From: Microtetraspora malaysiensis
GTDB taxonomy: Bacteria; Actinomycetota; Actinomycetes; Streptosporangiales; Streptosporangiaceae
Assembly: GCF_001528665.1 (NCBI RefSeq)
Contig: NZ_BBYJ01000009.1
Span: 1-64,000 of the forward strand
Direction: 5' to 3'
DNA: 64,000 nt
The notes below the pieces were generated by a model. The model searched no databases and was not told where the DNA came from. It saw nothing but the letters and a program-made list of their open reading frames with translations. Below are positions 19,112 through 27,070 of this stretch, piece by piece. Position numbers and translations under genes: made by a program. Within the stretch, counting starts at the first letter, position 1. Every line of letters begins with the position of its first letter.

Positions 19112-20056
19112 ATGGTGAAACGCATCACCGCCACTCTGGCGGTGGCTGTCATGGGCGCCACGGCGCTCGCGACGGCCACGCCGGCCTTCGCGAACGCGCC
19201 GAACGCCACCCGCGGCCCGAGCCCGCAGGTCTCCCAGACGCCCGACGCCTCCTTCTACCGGGCCGACTCCCGGATCGTGTCGGTCGACGTCAGCCCCGGC
19301 ACGGTCGTCGTCGGCCGGCGCGGCTCGGTCAGCGTCACCGCGACCGTCCGGACCAAGGACGTCAAGGACGTCAAGATCGAGGTCGTGGAGCCCCGGGGCG
19401 GCGGCCACGGCGGCGGCCACGGCCACGGGGTGGCGCGCAAGGACGACAACCCGGAGCGGCTGCGCGGGGCCAAGTGGGACACGAAGTCGCAGTCCTGGAA
19501 CTTCGACTGGAGCCACAGGACGGGCACCTGGACCGTCCACGTCGAGGCGTTCGGCTACGACGGCAAGGTCATCACCGCCGACCGGACCTTCTCCGTGAAG
19601 CACGACGACCGGCAGCGTCCGTCCGAGCCGAAGGGGCCGAAGGCCACCCGCATCGACAGCTTCACCGCCTCCCCCAAGTCGGTTCGGAAGGGGAGCCGGC
19701 TTGACCTGCGGGGCAAGCTCGAGGTCGCGCAGTGCTACAGCGACTGGTACTACGACTGGAACGGCTACAGCGGCAGCTGGGGCCGGGGTAAGGACTGCCG
19801 CGAGGGCCAGGGCTACTGGCACGACTGGCACTGGCTCGGCGGCAAGGACATCACGGTCTACTTCCAGCCTCAGGGCTCCCGGCGCTGGAAGTACGTCCAG
19901 ACCGCCAAGACCGACGGCTCCGGCCGCTTCGCGACCAAGGTCCGGGCCACCCAGTCCGGCACCTGGGCCGTGCGCTTCGACGGCGACCGCCGGCTGAAGG
20001 GCTCCGAGGCGTCCGCCTACGTCAAGGCCACCGGCCACGGATGGGGCCACCGCTAA
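19112..20056 (+). CDS. Secreted protein with His/Gly loop, paralogue of the previous gene
   Basis: A 314-residue protein with signal peptide (TATLAVAVMGATALATA, cleavage after AFA). The N-terminal beta domain begins RIVSVDVSPGTVVVGRRG, close to the same region of the upstream gene. It contains a His/Gly-rich loop (GGGHGGGHGHG) near residue 95 that could bind metal, a Trp/Tyr-rich segment around residues 210-250 with two Cys, and a C-terminal domain (ITVYFQPQGSRRW, SGTWAVRFDGD) matching that of its neighbour. Function is unknown. GGGGAGAGG supports ATG 19112. A strong terminator follows. Confidence 0.82.
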   Translation: MVKRITATLAVAVMGATALATATPAFANAPNATRGPSPQVSQTPDASFYRADSRIVSVDVSPGTVVVGRRGSVSVTATVRTKDVKDVKIEVVEPRGGGHGGGHGHGVARKDDNPERLRGAKWDTKSQSWNFDWSHRTGTWTVHVEAFGYDGKVITADRTFSVKHDDRQRPSEPKGPKATRIDSFTASPKSVRKGSRLDLRGKLEVAQCYSDWYYDWNGYSGSWGRGKDCREGQGYWHDWHWLGGKDITVYFQPQGSRRWKYVQTAKTDGSGRFATKVRATQSGTWAVRFDGDRRLKGSEASAYVKATGHGWGHR

Positions 20057-20096
20057 ACGGAGGACATGACGGCGCGTACCGGCGCCGCCACGACTC

Positions 20097-20124
20097 GGCC
20101 CGGCTCCCTCATGGGAGCCGGGCC
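20097..20124 (+). terminator. Strong intrinsic-type terminator
   Basis: Twelve-bp perfect stem (GGCCCGGCTCCC / GGGAGCCGGGCC) with a TCAT loop, followed by TTCCGTCTTCTCTTCT, 40 bases after the secreted-protein stop. It also separates the convergent methyltransferase gene. Confidence 0.8.
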
Positions 20125-20153
20125 TTCCGTCTTCTCTTCTCCGGAGCCGTTCT

Positions 20154-20672
20154 TCACCGGGCCGCGGCCGCGAGGGCGGCGTCCTCGCACCTGATCCGGA
20201 CCGCCATCAGGGCCGCGTTGAGTACGGTGAACCCGATCGCCGTCAGCCACGCGGAGTGCACCAGCGGCAGCGCCACGCCCTCCACCGCCACGGCCACATA
20301 GTTGGGATGGCGTAACCGGCCCAGCCGGTACGGCCCGCGCCGCACCGGCGGCATCCCCGGCACCACGATCACGCGGGTGTTCCATCGGGAGCCGAGCGTG
20401 GCGACGCACCACCAGCGCAGTCCCTGCGCGGCCAGGACCAGGGCGAGCATGGGCAGGCCGAGCGCCGGGACGAACGGCCGACCGGCCAGGCGTACCTCGA
20501 CCAGGCAGGAGACGAGCAGCCCGGTGTGCAGCGCCACCAGCGCCGGGTAGTGGCCGCGTCCGCTGACCACACCGCCCCGGGCCAGGCTCCACCGGGTGTT
20601 GCGCCGGGCCACGACCAGCTCGGCGACGCGTTCCGCCGCCACCGCGAGAACGAGCAGGGCGTACCAGCTCAC
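20154..20672 (-). CDS. Isoprenylcysteine carboxyl methyltransferase-like membrane methyltransferase
   Basis: A 172-residue polytopic membrane protein of the ICMT/phospholipid methyltransferase fold. The C-terminal signature GPYRLGRLRHPNYVAVAVEG holds the conserved His-Pro-x-Tyr. It starts with GTG eight bases after the type III polyketide synthase stop codon, so the two are an operon. In Streptomyces, genes of this type next to a type III PKS (for example srsB beside srsA) methylate the alkylresorcinol product; a similar O-methyltransfer on a membrane-bound polyketide is inferred here. Confidence 0.85.
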   Translation of the reverse strand: MSWYALLVLAVAAERVAELVVARRNTRWSLARGGVVSGRGHYPALVALHTGLLVSCLVEVRLAGRPFVPALGLPMLALVLAAQGLRWWCVATLGSRWNTRVIVVPGMPPVRRGPYRLGRLRHPNYVAVAVEGVALPLVHSAWLTAIGFTVLNAALMAVRIRCEDAALAAAAR

Positions 20673-20680
20673 GGCGTCGC

Positions 20681-21736
20681 CTACCAGCGGAGCAGGACGA
20701 GTTCGGAGCAGAAGCCGGGGCCCATCGCGAGCAGGACGCCCGGCGTGCCCGGAGGCGGCGGCTGCGGTGACGCCATAGTGTCCCGCAGCACGAACAGCAC
20801 CGAGGCGGAGGAGAGGTTCCCCGCCTGGGCGAGCGAGCGCCAGGTCATGTCCAGCGCGCCCTCGGGCAGGTCGAGGGCGGCGGCGACGGCCTGGAGCACC
20901 TTCGGGCCGCCGGGGTGGCAGACCCAGGCCGTCACGTCCTTCGTCGTCAGCCCCTGGTCGGCCAGGAACTCGCGCATGTCGTCGGCCAGGTGCTCGCGGA
21001 CCAGCTCGGGGATGCGCACGTCCAGCACCACCTGGAAGCCGCTGTCGCGCACGTCCCAGCCCATCACCCCTTCGGAGTCGGGATAGAGGCGGCTGCGCGT
21101 GGCCACCACGGCGGGGCCGGAGCCGGCCCGCTCGTCGCCGCACGCCACGACGGCGGCGGCGCCGTCCCCGAAGAGGCCGCTCGCGATCAGGTTCGCGATC
21201 GAGCTGTCCTCGCGTTGCAGGGTGAGGGAGCAGAGCTCCACCGTGAGCAGTACGGCGACCTCGCCGGGCGCGCCGCGCAGGTAGTCGTGCAGCCGCGCGA
21301 TCCCGGCCGCTCCGGCGACGCAGCCGAGGCCGAAGACCGGGAGCCGCTTGACGTCGGGGCGCAGCCCGAGCCGCCCGGCCATCCTGGCGTCCAGCGAGGG
21401 CGCGGCCACGCCGGTGGTGGAGGCGACGATGATCAGGTCCACGTCGGAGCCCTCCAGGCCGGCCGCCTCGAGCGCGGCGGCGACCGCCTCCGCCCCCAGA
21501 TCGACCGCGGCGTCGACGTAGACCTCGTTCGCCGCGCCGAATCCGTCGAGTTTGGCGTACTTCTCGATCGGCAGCACGAGGTGGCGCTCACGGACGCGGG
21601 TGCTCGTGTGCAGCCGGTCGAGGAGGGGGCGGACGTCCTCCGGGATCGGGCACAGCTCCGCCAGCCGGTCGGTGATCTCCTCCTGGGCGTACCGGTTCGG
21701 GGGGAGGACGCACTCGACGGCGGTGATTCGCGGCAT
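20681..21736 (-). CDS. Type III polyketide synthase
   Basis: A 351-residue chalcone/stilbene synthase-family enzyme. The catalytic triad is clear: Cys139 in PVFGLGCVAGAAG, His274 in WVCHPGGPKVL and Asn307 in QAGNLSSASVL. Such enzymes extend an acyl-CoA starter with malonyl-CoA units to make resorcinols, pyrones or naphthalenes. The membrane methyltransferase next door suggests a phenolic lipid. The predicted promoter is in the 205-base gap shared with a divergent GNAT gene. Bacterial type III PKS genes are typical of actinomycete secondary metabolism. Confidence 0.92.
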   Translation of the reverse strand: MPRITAVECVLPPNRYAQEEITDRLAELCPIPEDVRPLLDRLHTSTRVRERHLVLPIEKYAKLDGFGAANEVYVDAAVDLGAEAVAAALEAAGLEGSDVDLIIVASTTGVAAPSLDARMAGRLGLRPDVKRLPVFGLGCVAGAAGIARLHDYLRGAPGEVAVLLTVELCSLTLQREDSSIANLIASGLFGDGAAAVVACGDERAGSGPAVVATRSRLYPDSEGVMGWDVRDSGFQVVLDVRIPELVREHLADDMREFLADQGLTTKDVTAWVCHPGGPKVLQAVAAALDLPEGALDMTWRSLAQAGNLSSASVLFVLRDTMASPQPPPPGTPGVLLAMGPGFCSELVLLRW

Positions 21737-21941
21737 CGAAACCCCCTAAGACGGGAGATGTGTGCCATTTATCACTATTTGCCCGGTTTGATGGGAGTTA
21801 TGCCTGGGATCCGCCCGCACCGGACCGGGCCCAAGGCCCGCGGGGCGCGGAAAGAGGGGGCGGAGCCGCTCCGGGAGAGATCGCGTCACTATTTCGCGTC
21901 CTTCCGGGGGAGGGCTTCCAGGCTGAGAGCTGTGGCACAGT

Positions 21942-22805
21942 ATGGCCGTGACAAACACGTACATAAGGGGCGCAACCCTCGAGGACCTCGACGCCATCGC
22001 GGCGGTGGCCGTGGCCACCGGCCAGGGAGAGGAGTGGACCGGAGCCGATCCGGCGTACGTCGGTCACCTGCTGGCCCACGGCCGGGTGGTCGTCGCCGAG
22101 CAGAACGGCACGGTGACCGGGTTCGGCGCGACCCGCAGGATCGGCGACGGGCCGGACGCGGTGACGATGCTCTGCGACCTGTTCGTCGACCCCCGATCCC
22201 ACGGCCGCGGAGCGGGGAACGCGATGCTCAGGGCCCTCTGGCAGGACACCCCCCGGCGCATGACGTTCAGCAGCCTGCACGCGCACGCGCTGCCGCTGTA
22301 CACGAGGTCCGGCCTGGACGCCTGGTGGCCGCTCCTCTACCTGGGCGGCGACGTGCGCGCCCTTCGCCTCCCGCGCGGCTGGACCGTCTCGGAGACCGGT
22401 CCCGGCGAGGTCGCCGCGCTGGAACTGGAGTGGACCGGCGTGGACCGGGCCGCCGACCACGCCGCCTGGGTGGCCCGTCCCGGCGGACGGGCGCTCCTCG
22501 TCTCCCGTGACGGCGCGGTGGTCGCCGCCGCCGCCGTGGGCGGCGCCGAGCCCGAGTACGGCGTCACCCACCTGGCCGCGGACCCCGCGGCGGGCGCCAA
22601 CGCGGTCAGGGACGCGGTCGTCGCCGTGCTCGCGACGCTGGACCCGCCCGGAGGCCGGGCCACGGTCTGCCTGCCCGCGCCCCACGTGGCGACCCGCCCC
22701 CTGCTCGCCGCGGGATGGCACAGCGACTCCATGGACGTCTTCATGGCCACCGACCCCGGCCTCCTCGACCCGCGCCGCAGCGTTCCCTCACCCGCCCTCG
22801 CCTGA
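21942..22805 (+). CDS. GNAT-family N-acetyltransferase
   Basis: A 287-residue protein. The N-terminal half is a GNAT domain with the acetyl-CoA-binding motif LFVDPRSHGRGAGNAML around residues 83-99. The C-terminal half (from about residue 145) looks like a second, degenerate GNAT-like domain with a repeated strand pattern. The acceptor is unknown. The gene is divergent from the type III PKS and precedes moaA by 88 bases. Confidence 0.82.
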   Translation: MAVTNTYIRGATLEDLDAIAAVAVATGQGEEWTGADPAYVGHLLAHGRVVVAEQNGTVTGFGATRRIGDGPDAVTMLCDLFVDPRSHGRGAGNAMLRALWQDTPRRMTFSSLHAHALPLYTRSGLDAWWPLLYLGGDVRALRLPRGWTVSETGPGEVAALELEWTGVDRAADHAAWVARPGGRALLVSRDGAVVAAAAVGGAEPEYGVTHLAADPAAGANAVRDAVVAVLATLDPPGGRATVCLPAPHVATRPLLAAGWHSDSMDVFMATDPGLLDPRRSVPSPALA

Positions 22806-22817
22806 CGCGGGGCCGAC

Positions 22818-22845
22818 GGTGCGGGCGGAGAGGTGCGGGCGGAGA
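22818..22845 (+). repeat. 14-bp tandem repeat upstream of moaA
   Basis: GGTGCGGGCGGAGA occurs twice in direct succession, just upstream of the presumed moaA -10 box. Confidence 0.6.
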
Positions 22846-22857
22846 GGCGACAGGCCA

Positions 22858-22863
22858 TAGGCT
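22858..22863 (+). promoter_or_regulatory. -10 box TAGGCT for moaA
   Basis: TAGGCT about 30 bases upstream of the moaA TTG, leaving a short leader with GGGAGG at 22882-22887. Confidence 0.5.
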
Positions 22864-22893
22864 TGAGGTCTCCGAACGTCCGGGAGGTCCCCC

Positions 22894-23883
22894 TTGCTGG
22901 TTGACTCATTCGGCCGGGTCGCGACCGACTTGCGCGTCTCACTGACCGACCGATGCAACCTGCGGTGCTCGTACTGCATGCCGCCCGAAGGGCTGGACTG
23001 GCTCCCCAAGCCCGACCTGCTCACCGCCGAGGAGATCGTCCGCCTCGTCACGATCGGCGTGGAGCGGCTCGGCATCACCGAGGTGCGCTACACCGGGGGT
23101 GAGCCGCTGCTGCGCCGGGAGCTGGTGGAGATCGTCGCGGCGACCGCACGGCTGCGCCCGCGCCCCCAGATCATGCTGACCACGAACGGCATCGGCCTCG
23201 CCAGGCTCGCCGCCCCGCTGGCGGAGGCCGGGCTGGACCGGATCAACGTGTCACTCGACACCCTGGACCCGGCCGTGTTCCTCCGTCTCGCACACCGCGA
23301 CCGCCTGCCCGACGTCCTCGACGGGCTGGCCGCGGCCCACCGGGTCGGGCTCACTCCCGTAAAGATCAACGCGGTGCTGATGCGGGGCGTCAACGAGCAC
23401 GAGGCGGTCCCGCTGCTGCGCTTCAGCCTCGACCACGGGTACGAGCTGCGCTTCATCGAGCAGATGCCGCTCGACGCCCAGCACGGCTGGCGCCGCGAGA
23501 ACATGATCACCGCCGACGAGATCCTCGGCCTGCTCAAGGCCTCCTTCGACCTGGTGGGGGACGATCCGCGCGATCGCGGCAGCGCGCCCGCGGAGCTCTT
23601 CCTCGTGAACGGCGGCCCGGCGCGGGTGGGCGTGATCGGCTCGGTCACCCGTCCGTTCTGCGGAGCGTGCGACCGCGTCCGGCTCACCGCCGACGGCCAG
23701 ATCCGCAACTGCCTGTTCGCCACGGAGGAGTCCGATCTCCGTACGGCCCTGCGCTCCGGGGCGTCCGACGACGACCTCGCCGCCCGCTGGATCAGCGCCG
23801 TTGGCCGGAAGAAGGCCGGCCACGGCATCGACGACCCGTCCTTCCTCCAGCCGGCCCGGCCCATGTCGGCCATCGGAGGCTAG
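22894..23883 (+). CDS. moaA: GTP 3',8-cyclase (molybdenum cofactor biosynthesis)
   Basis: A 329-residue radical SAM enzyme. The N-terminal 4Fe-4S cluster is bound by Cys21, Cys25 and Cys28 (DRCNLRCSYCMP); the second cluster by Cys256, Cys259 and Cys273 (RPFCGACDRVR and RNCLFA). The protein ends in Gly-Gly, needed for MoaA activity. With MoaC it converts GTP to cyclic pyranopterin monophosphate, the first step of molybdopterin synthesis. Start is TTG 22894 with GGGAGG upstream. It lies 3 bases before the mobA fusion gene, so the two are co-transcribed. Confidence 0.95.
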   Translation: MLVDSFGRVATDLRVSLTDRCNLRCSYCMPPEGLDWLPKPDLLTAEEIVRLVTIGVERLGITEVRYTGGEPLLRRELVEIVAATARLRPRPQIMLTTNGIGLARLAAPLAEAGLDRINVSLDTLDPAVFLRLAHRDRLPDVLDGLAAAHRVGLTPVKINAVLMRGVNEHEAVPLLRFSLDHGYELRFIEQMPLDAQHGWRRENMITADEILGLLKASFDLVGDDPRDRGSAPAELFLVNGGPARVGVIGSVTRPFCGACDRVRLTADGQIRNCLFATEESDLRTALRSGASDDDLAARWISAVGRKKAGHGIDDPSFLQPARPMSAIGG

Positions 23884-23886
23884 GTT

Positions 23887-24753
23887 GTGCCGTACGACGC
23901 GGTGATCCTGGCCGGCGGGCACGCGCGGCGGCTGGGGGGGCGGGACAAGCCGGCGGAGCCGGTCGCGGGACGGTCCCTGATCGAGCGGGTCGCCGCGGCC
24001 GTTCCCGGCGCGCGGACCCTCGTCGTCGTCGGCCCCCCGCGTCCCGGGCGCGGGCTGGAGCGGGCCGTGCACACCCGGGAGGAGCCGCCCGGGTCCGGGC
24101 CGGTGCCGGCGCTGCGGGCCGGGCTCGCCCTCGTCACGGCCGATGAGATCGCGCTGCTCGCCGCCGATCTGCCCTTCCTGACCGCGGATCACGTGACGGC
24201 GCTGCGCGCCGCGGCGCGGGAGGCGGGCGCCGCGGGCGCCGTGCTGGTCGACGACGAGGGCGCCGAGCAGTGGCTGACCGGCGTGTGGCGGACGCGGGCG
24301 CTCCGCGATGCCCTCGCCCGGTACGGCGGCCGCTCGCTGCGCGGGGTGCTCGGCCCGCTCGAACCGGTGACCGTCCGCCTCGCCGCGGAGGCGGGCGGGC
24401 GGGCCCCCTGGTTCGACTGCGACACTATGGACGATCTCGACCGGGCGCGCCGGACTCGAGGGACGAACGACTCGAGGGACGAACGAGGAGACCGTGTGAA
24501 CGTGCTGGAGGAGTGGACCGCCCTGGTCTGCCGCGAACTGGGCGTCGATCCCGCGAGGGTGGCCCGCGAGGCGGTGCTCGACCTGACCCGTGATGTGGCC
24601 CACGGCGTGGCCCGGCCCGCCGCGCCGCTCACCGCCTACCTGCTCGGGCTCGCCCAGGGAGCGGGCACCGCCCCCGAAGACGCGCTGGAGCGCCTCTCCG
24701 CCATGGCCCGTAACTGGGAGCAGACGACGACCGAAACCCGCAAGGACGCCTGA
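23887..24753 (+). CDS. mobA: Molybdenum cofactor guanylyltransferase fused to DUF6457 domain
   Basis: A 288-residue fusion. Residues 1 to about 190 are a MobA-type nucleotidyltransferase: AVILAGGHARRLGGRDKP at the start, DLPFLT for metal binding, FDCDTMDDLDRAR at its end. MobA attaches GMP to molybdopterin. Residues 204-288 form a small helical DUF6457 domain (VLEEWTALVCRELGVDP). The joint (residues 191-203) is encoded by two perfect tandem copies of a 16-bp sequence; removing one copy would put a stop codon (TGA 24497-24499) overlapping a GTG start (24496) behind a GAGGAG ribosome-binding site. The fusion may therefore be recent, and the second domain may also be translated separately. Confidence 0.88.
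   Translation: MPYDAVILAGGHARRLGGRDKPAEPVAGRSLIERVAAAVPGARTLVVVGPPRPGRGLERAVHTREEPPGSGPVPALRAGLALVTADEIALLAADLPFLTADHVTALRAAAREAGAAGAVLVDDEGAEQWLTGVWRTRALRDALARYGGRSLRGVLGPLEPVTVRLAAEAGGRAPWFDCDTMDDLDRARRTRGTNDSRDERGDRVNVLEEWTALVCRELGVDPARVAREAVLDLTRDVAHGVARPAAPLTAYLLGLAQGAGTAPEDALERLSAMARNWEQTTTETRKDA
24453..24484 (+). repeat. 16-bp tandem duplication inside mobA
   Basis: GACTCGAGGGACGAAC occurs at 24453-24468 and again at 24469-24484 without change. Sixteen is not a multiple of three, so the copy number decides the downstream reading frame. Confidence 0.9.
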
Positions 24754-24871
24754 CCGCGGATCCGTGATCCCGTAGTGCCTGTCCGAAGGTTGCGGATATA
24801 TCGCGACACGCTGTGAAAACGATGGCGTTCGCATAAAAGCGGTAATTTGTTCGAATTAAGGCGAAATTCGA

Positions 24872-24991
24872 GAAAAAAGAAGGGCAGCGCCGGGTGGTTA
24901 CGGGGGCAAACCACCCGGCGCCGCTTCATCGGCGTTCCGACGGGGGCCCGGAACGCCGGCACCAGCGCTCCGACGGGGGACCAGAGCGCTT
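24872..24991 (-). ncRNA. Small RNA of three C-loop hairpins (6C-RNA-like)
   Basis: Read on the minus strand, three perfect hairpins follow each other. Hairpin A (24990-24964): 7-bp stem, loop TGGTCCCCCGTCG. Hairpin B (24957-24931): 8-bp stem GGCGTTCC/GGAACGCC, loop GGGCCCCCGTC. Hairpin C (24921-24887): 13-bp stem GCGCCGGGTGGTT/AACCACCCGGCGC, loop TGCCCCCGT, followed by a T-rich tract (TTCTTTTTTCT), i.e. an intrinsic terminator. All loops share CCCCCGT. The predicted start lies directly before hairpin A. The design matches the actinobacterial 6C RNA family, whose C-rich loops pair with G-rich mRNA sites; runs here are five C, not six, so family membership is probable rather than certain. No open reading frame is present. 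Confidence 0.78.
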
Positions 24992-24997
24992 GGCTAA

Positions 24998-25029
24998 ACT
25001 GTACACCTACAACCCATGGGTTGCGTCAA
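24998..25029 (-). promoter_or_regulatory. Promoter and palindromic operator of the small RNA
   Basis: On the minus strand TTGACG (25029-25024) and TACAGT (25003-24998) form -35 and -10 boxes with a long 20-base spacer. Inside the spacer lies a perfect 14-bp palindrome, CAACCCATGGGTTG (25010-25023). Its place between the boxes suggests a repressor or spacer-twisting activator site. The remainder of the gap (24754-24870) is AT-richer and shows nothing definable. Confidence 0.55.
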
Positions 25030-25036
25030 GACTTTG

Positions 25037-25357
25037 TCACGACCCGATCTCGCGTCGATGCCGTGGTATCTCGTTTTGGTTAGATTCCACGGTTTCCATG
25101 GGCGACGGTTGACCTTTCCCTCGCTCATTGGCCCCGATCACGGCAACGTATGGCAAAACCACGGCCCCCGCGACGAGTAGCGCCCGCACCGGCCACGGCG
25201 CCGGCACGGCGACGGCGAGCACGAGGCACACGAGACGAATGGACATCTTGATCACGTAGCTGATCTCGCGGCGCCGGATGTCCGCCGACAGCGAGGGCCT
25301 GGCGTCCGTAACCTTGTGCACTGTCCGGTTCCGGCCCAAAAGCTTCACAAACTCCAC
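25037..25357 (-). CDS. DUF3099 family membrane protein
   Basis: About 106 residues. The DUF3099 pattern is clear: VTDARPSLSADIRRREISY, then two transmembrane helices (IRLVCLVLAVAVP and ALLVAGAVVLPYVAVIGA) and a charged tail beginning NERGKGQPSP. Function is unknown; the family is restricted to actinobacteria. The start is uncertain: GTG 25357 or GTG 25348 are both possible, and the open frame continues antisense to dodecin. It is divergent from the dodecin gene, and its 3' end lies just upstream of the small RNA promoter. Confidence 0.75.
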   Translation of the reverse strand: MEFVKLLGRNRTVHKVTDARPSLSADIRRREISYVIKMSIRLVCLVLAVAVPAPWPVRALLVAGAVVLPYVAVIGANERGKGQPSPMETVESNQNEIPRHRREIGS

Positions 25358-25432
25358 GGTAGACCCCGCATGGTGGGGGCGCGAAAGCGCCGCAGCGATA
25401 TGAGCATGAGTCCGAGCGAGAGGGAGGACGTC

Positions 25433-25645
25433 ATGTCGGACCGAACCTATCGGGTGACCGAAATAGTGGGCACTTCGGGGGAGAGCGTCGATCGGGCCAT
25501 CCGCAACGGCATCCGGCGCGCCGCCGAGACTCTGCGTCACCTCGACTGGTTCGAGGTGACCGAGGTGCGCGGCTACATCGAGGACGGCGAGGTGGCCCAC
25601 ATCCAGGTCGGGCTGAAGGTCGGTTTCCGCCTCGAAGACGCCTGA
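25433..25645 (+). CDS. Dodecin family protein
   Basis: A 70-residue protein with the dodecin fold: RVTEIVGTSGESVDRAIRNG, then the helix end and strand LDWFEVTEVRGYIEDG, and AHIQVGLKVGFRLE. Dodecins assemble into hollow dodecamers that store flavin; the Trp in LDWFEV is the residue that stacks on the isoalloxazine ring. In actinobacteria some also bind CoA. ATG 25433 is chosen over an upstream in-frame ATG because it follows GGGAGG by a few bases and gives the family's standard N-terminus. A perfect bidirectional terminator overlaps the stop codon. Confidence 0.92.
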   Translation: MSDRTYRVTEIVGTSGESVDRAIRNGIRRAAETLRHLDWFEVTEVRGYIEDGEVAHIQVGLKVGFRLEDA

Positions 25646-25676
25646 GGCGCGGCCGTCACGGGGACGGCCGCGCCTC
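25644..25676. terminator. Bidirectional terminator between dodecin and tldE-type gene
   Basis: Fourteen-bp perfect inverted repeat (GAGGCGCGGCCGTC / GACGGCCGCGCCTC) with a five-base loop, overlapping the dodecin stop codon and 15 bases from the convergent gene's stop. Confidence 0.75.
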
Positions 25677-25691
25677 GACAAGACCTCGGGG

Positions 25692-27070
25692 TCAGTTCGC
25701 CTGGCTGACCGTGGACATGTTGAAGTCGGGCACCCTGATCGCCGGCATGACGGTGCGGGTGAAGTAGTCGTTCCACTCGCGCGGCAGCGTCTGCTCGCTC
25801 CGCCCGACCTCGGACAGCCGGCCGAGCAGATCGACCGGTGACTCGTTGAACCGGAAGTTGTTGACCTCCCCGACCACCTCGCCGTTCTCGACGAGGTAGA
25901 CGCCGTCCCTGGTCAGGCCGGTGAGCAGCAGCGACTGCGGGTCCACCTCGCGGATGTACCACAGGCAGGTGAGCAGCAGCCCGCGCTCCGTACCGGCGAT
26001 CATCTCCTCCAGCGAGCGGCCGCCGTCCGGCCCCGTCATGATCAGGTTGTCGATCGACGGGGTGGCCGCGAGCCCGGTCAGCTCGGCGGAGTGCCGGGTC
26101 TGCACCAGGTTGGCCAGCCGTCCCCCGGAGATCCAGTCCGTGGCGCCGAGGCCCAGGCCGTTGTCGAAGACCGACTGCTCCCGGCCGGAGGCGTGCGCGA
26201 GGACGAACGGCGTGCACTCGATGCCCGGGTGCGCCGGATCACTGTAGAGCCGCACGGGGAGGTCCGAGAGGCGCTCCCCGACCCGCGTGCCGCCGCCCGG
26301 CTTCGAGAAGACCGTACGGCCGTCGGCCGCGTCCCTCGCCCCGGACGACCAGTAGAGGTAGATCATCAGGTCGGCGACCGCGGTCGGCGGCAGGATCGTC
26401 TCGTACCGCCCGGCCGGGACGTCCACCCGGCGCTTGGCCCAGTCGAGCCGCCGGGCGAGCGTGGCGTCGAGCGCCGCGACGTCCACGTCGGAGAAGTCGC
26501 GGGTCGCCACGCCGGTCCACGCCGACCGGGACAGGTCCGCCGACTTCGCGTTGAGCTCCAGCCGCCCGGTGGGCTGGTCGTGCCGGGCGCGCAGCCCGGA
26601 CGACGTCCCGACGAAGGTGGAGGTCAGGATGTGCTCGGCGAAGCCGTACAGCTTCCTGCCGGAGGCCTCGGCCGCCGCGAACGACTCGCCCAGCGCGGGC
26701 GCGAAGTCGCGGAGGATCTCGATGGTCGTCGGCTCGACCGCCCGGTTCCAGTCACCGAGGGAGTCGCCGCCGGGAAGCGACCGGGCGTCCTCCGACGGCT
26801 GGGCGTCCCGCGCGGCCTGGTCGGCCGCGGCCACCACGTCGGCGAGCTGGTCGGGACGCACCGCGGCCCGGGACACCACGCCCACACCCTGCCCCACGAT
26901 CGAGATCACCGTCAGCTGCGAGGACCGCGCGACCCCGTTGGTGGTGAGGGTGTTGCCGGCGAACCGCAGGTTCGCCGTGGACCCCTCCTCCACGATCACC
27001 ACGCAGTCGTCGGCGCGGCTGAGCGCGAGGGCCCGCTCGACCGTCTCCTGGGGAGTGCCCATGCGCTCGC

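Noticed and set aside
24801-24815. TATATCGCGACA-like partial palindrome after mobA
   Set aside because: Imperfect and without a promoter context; not distinguishable from chance.
24887-24990. Three evenly spaced units with a shared G-rich core looked like a short CRISPR or tandem repeat
   Set aside because: Only the loop heptamer is shared, the stems differ completely, and each unit is a perfect hairpin. A small RNA explains it better.
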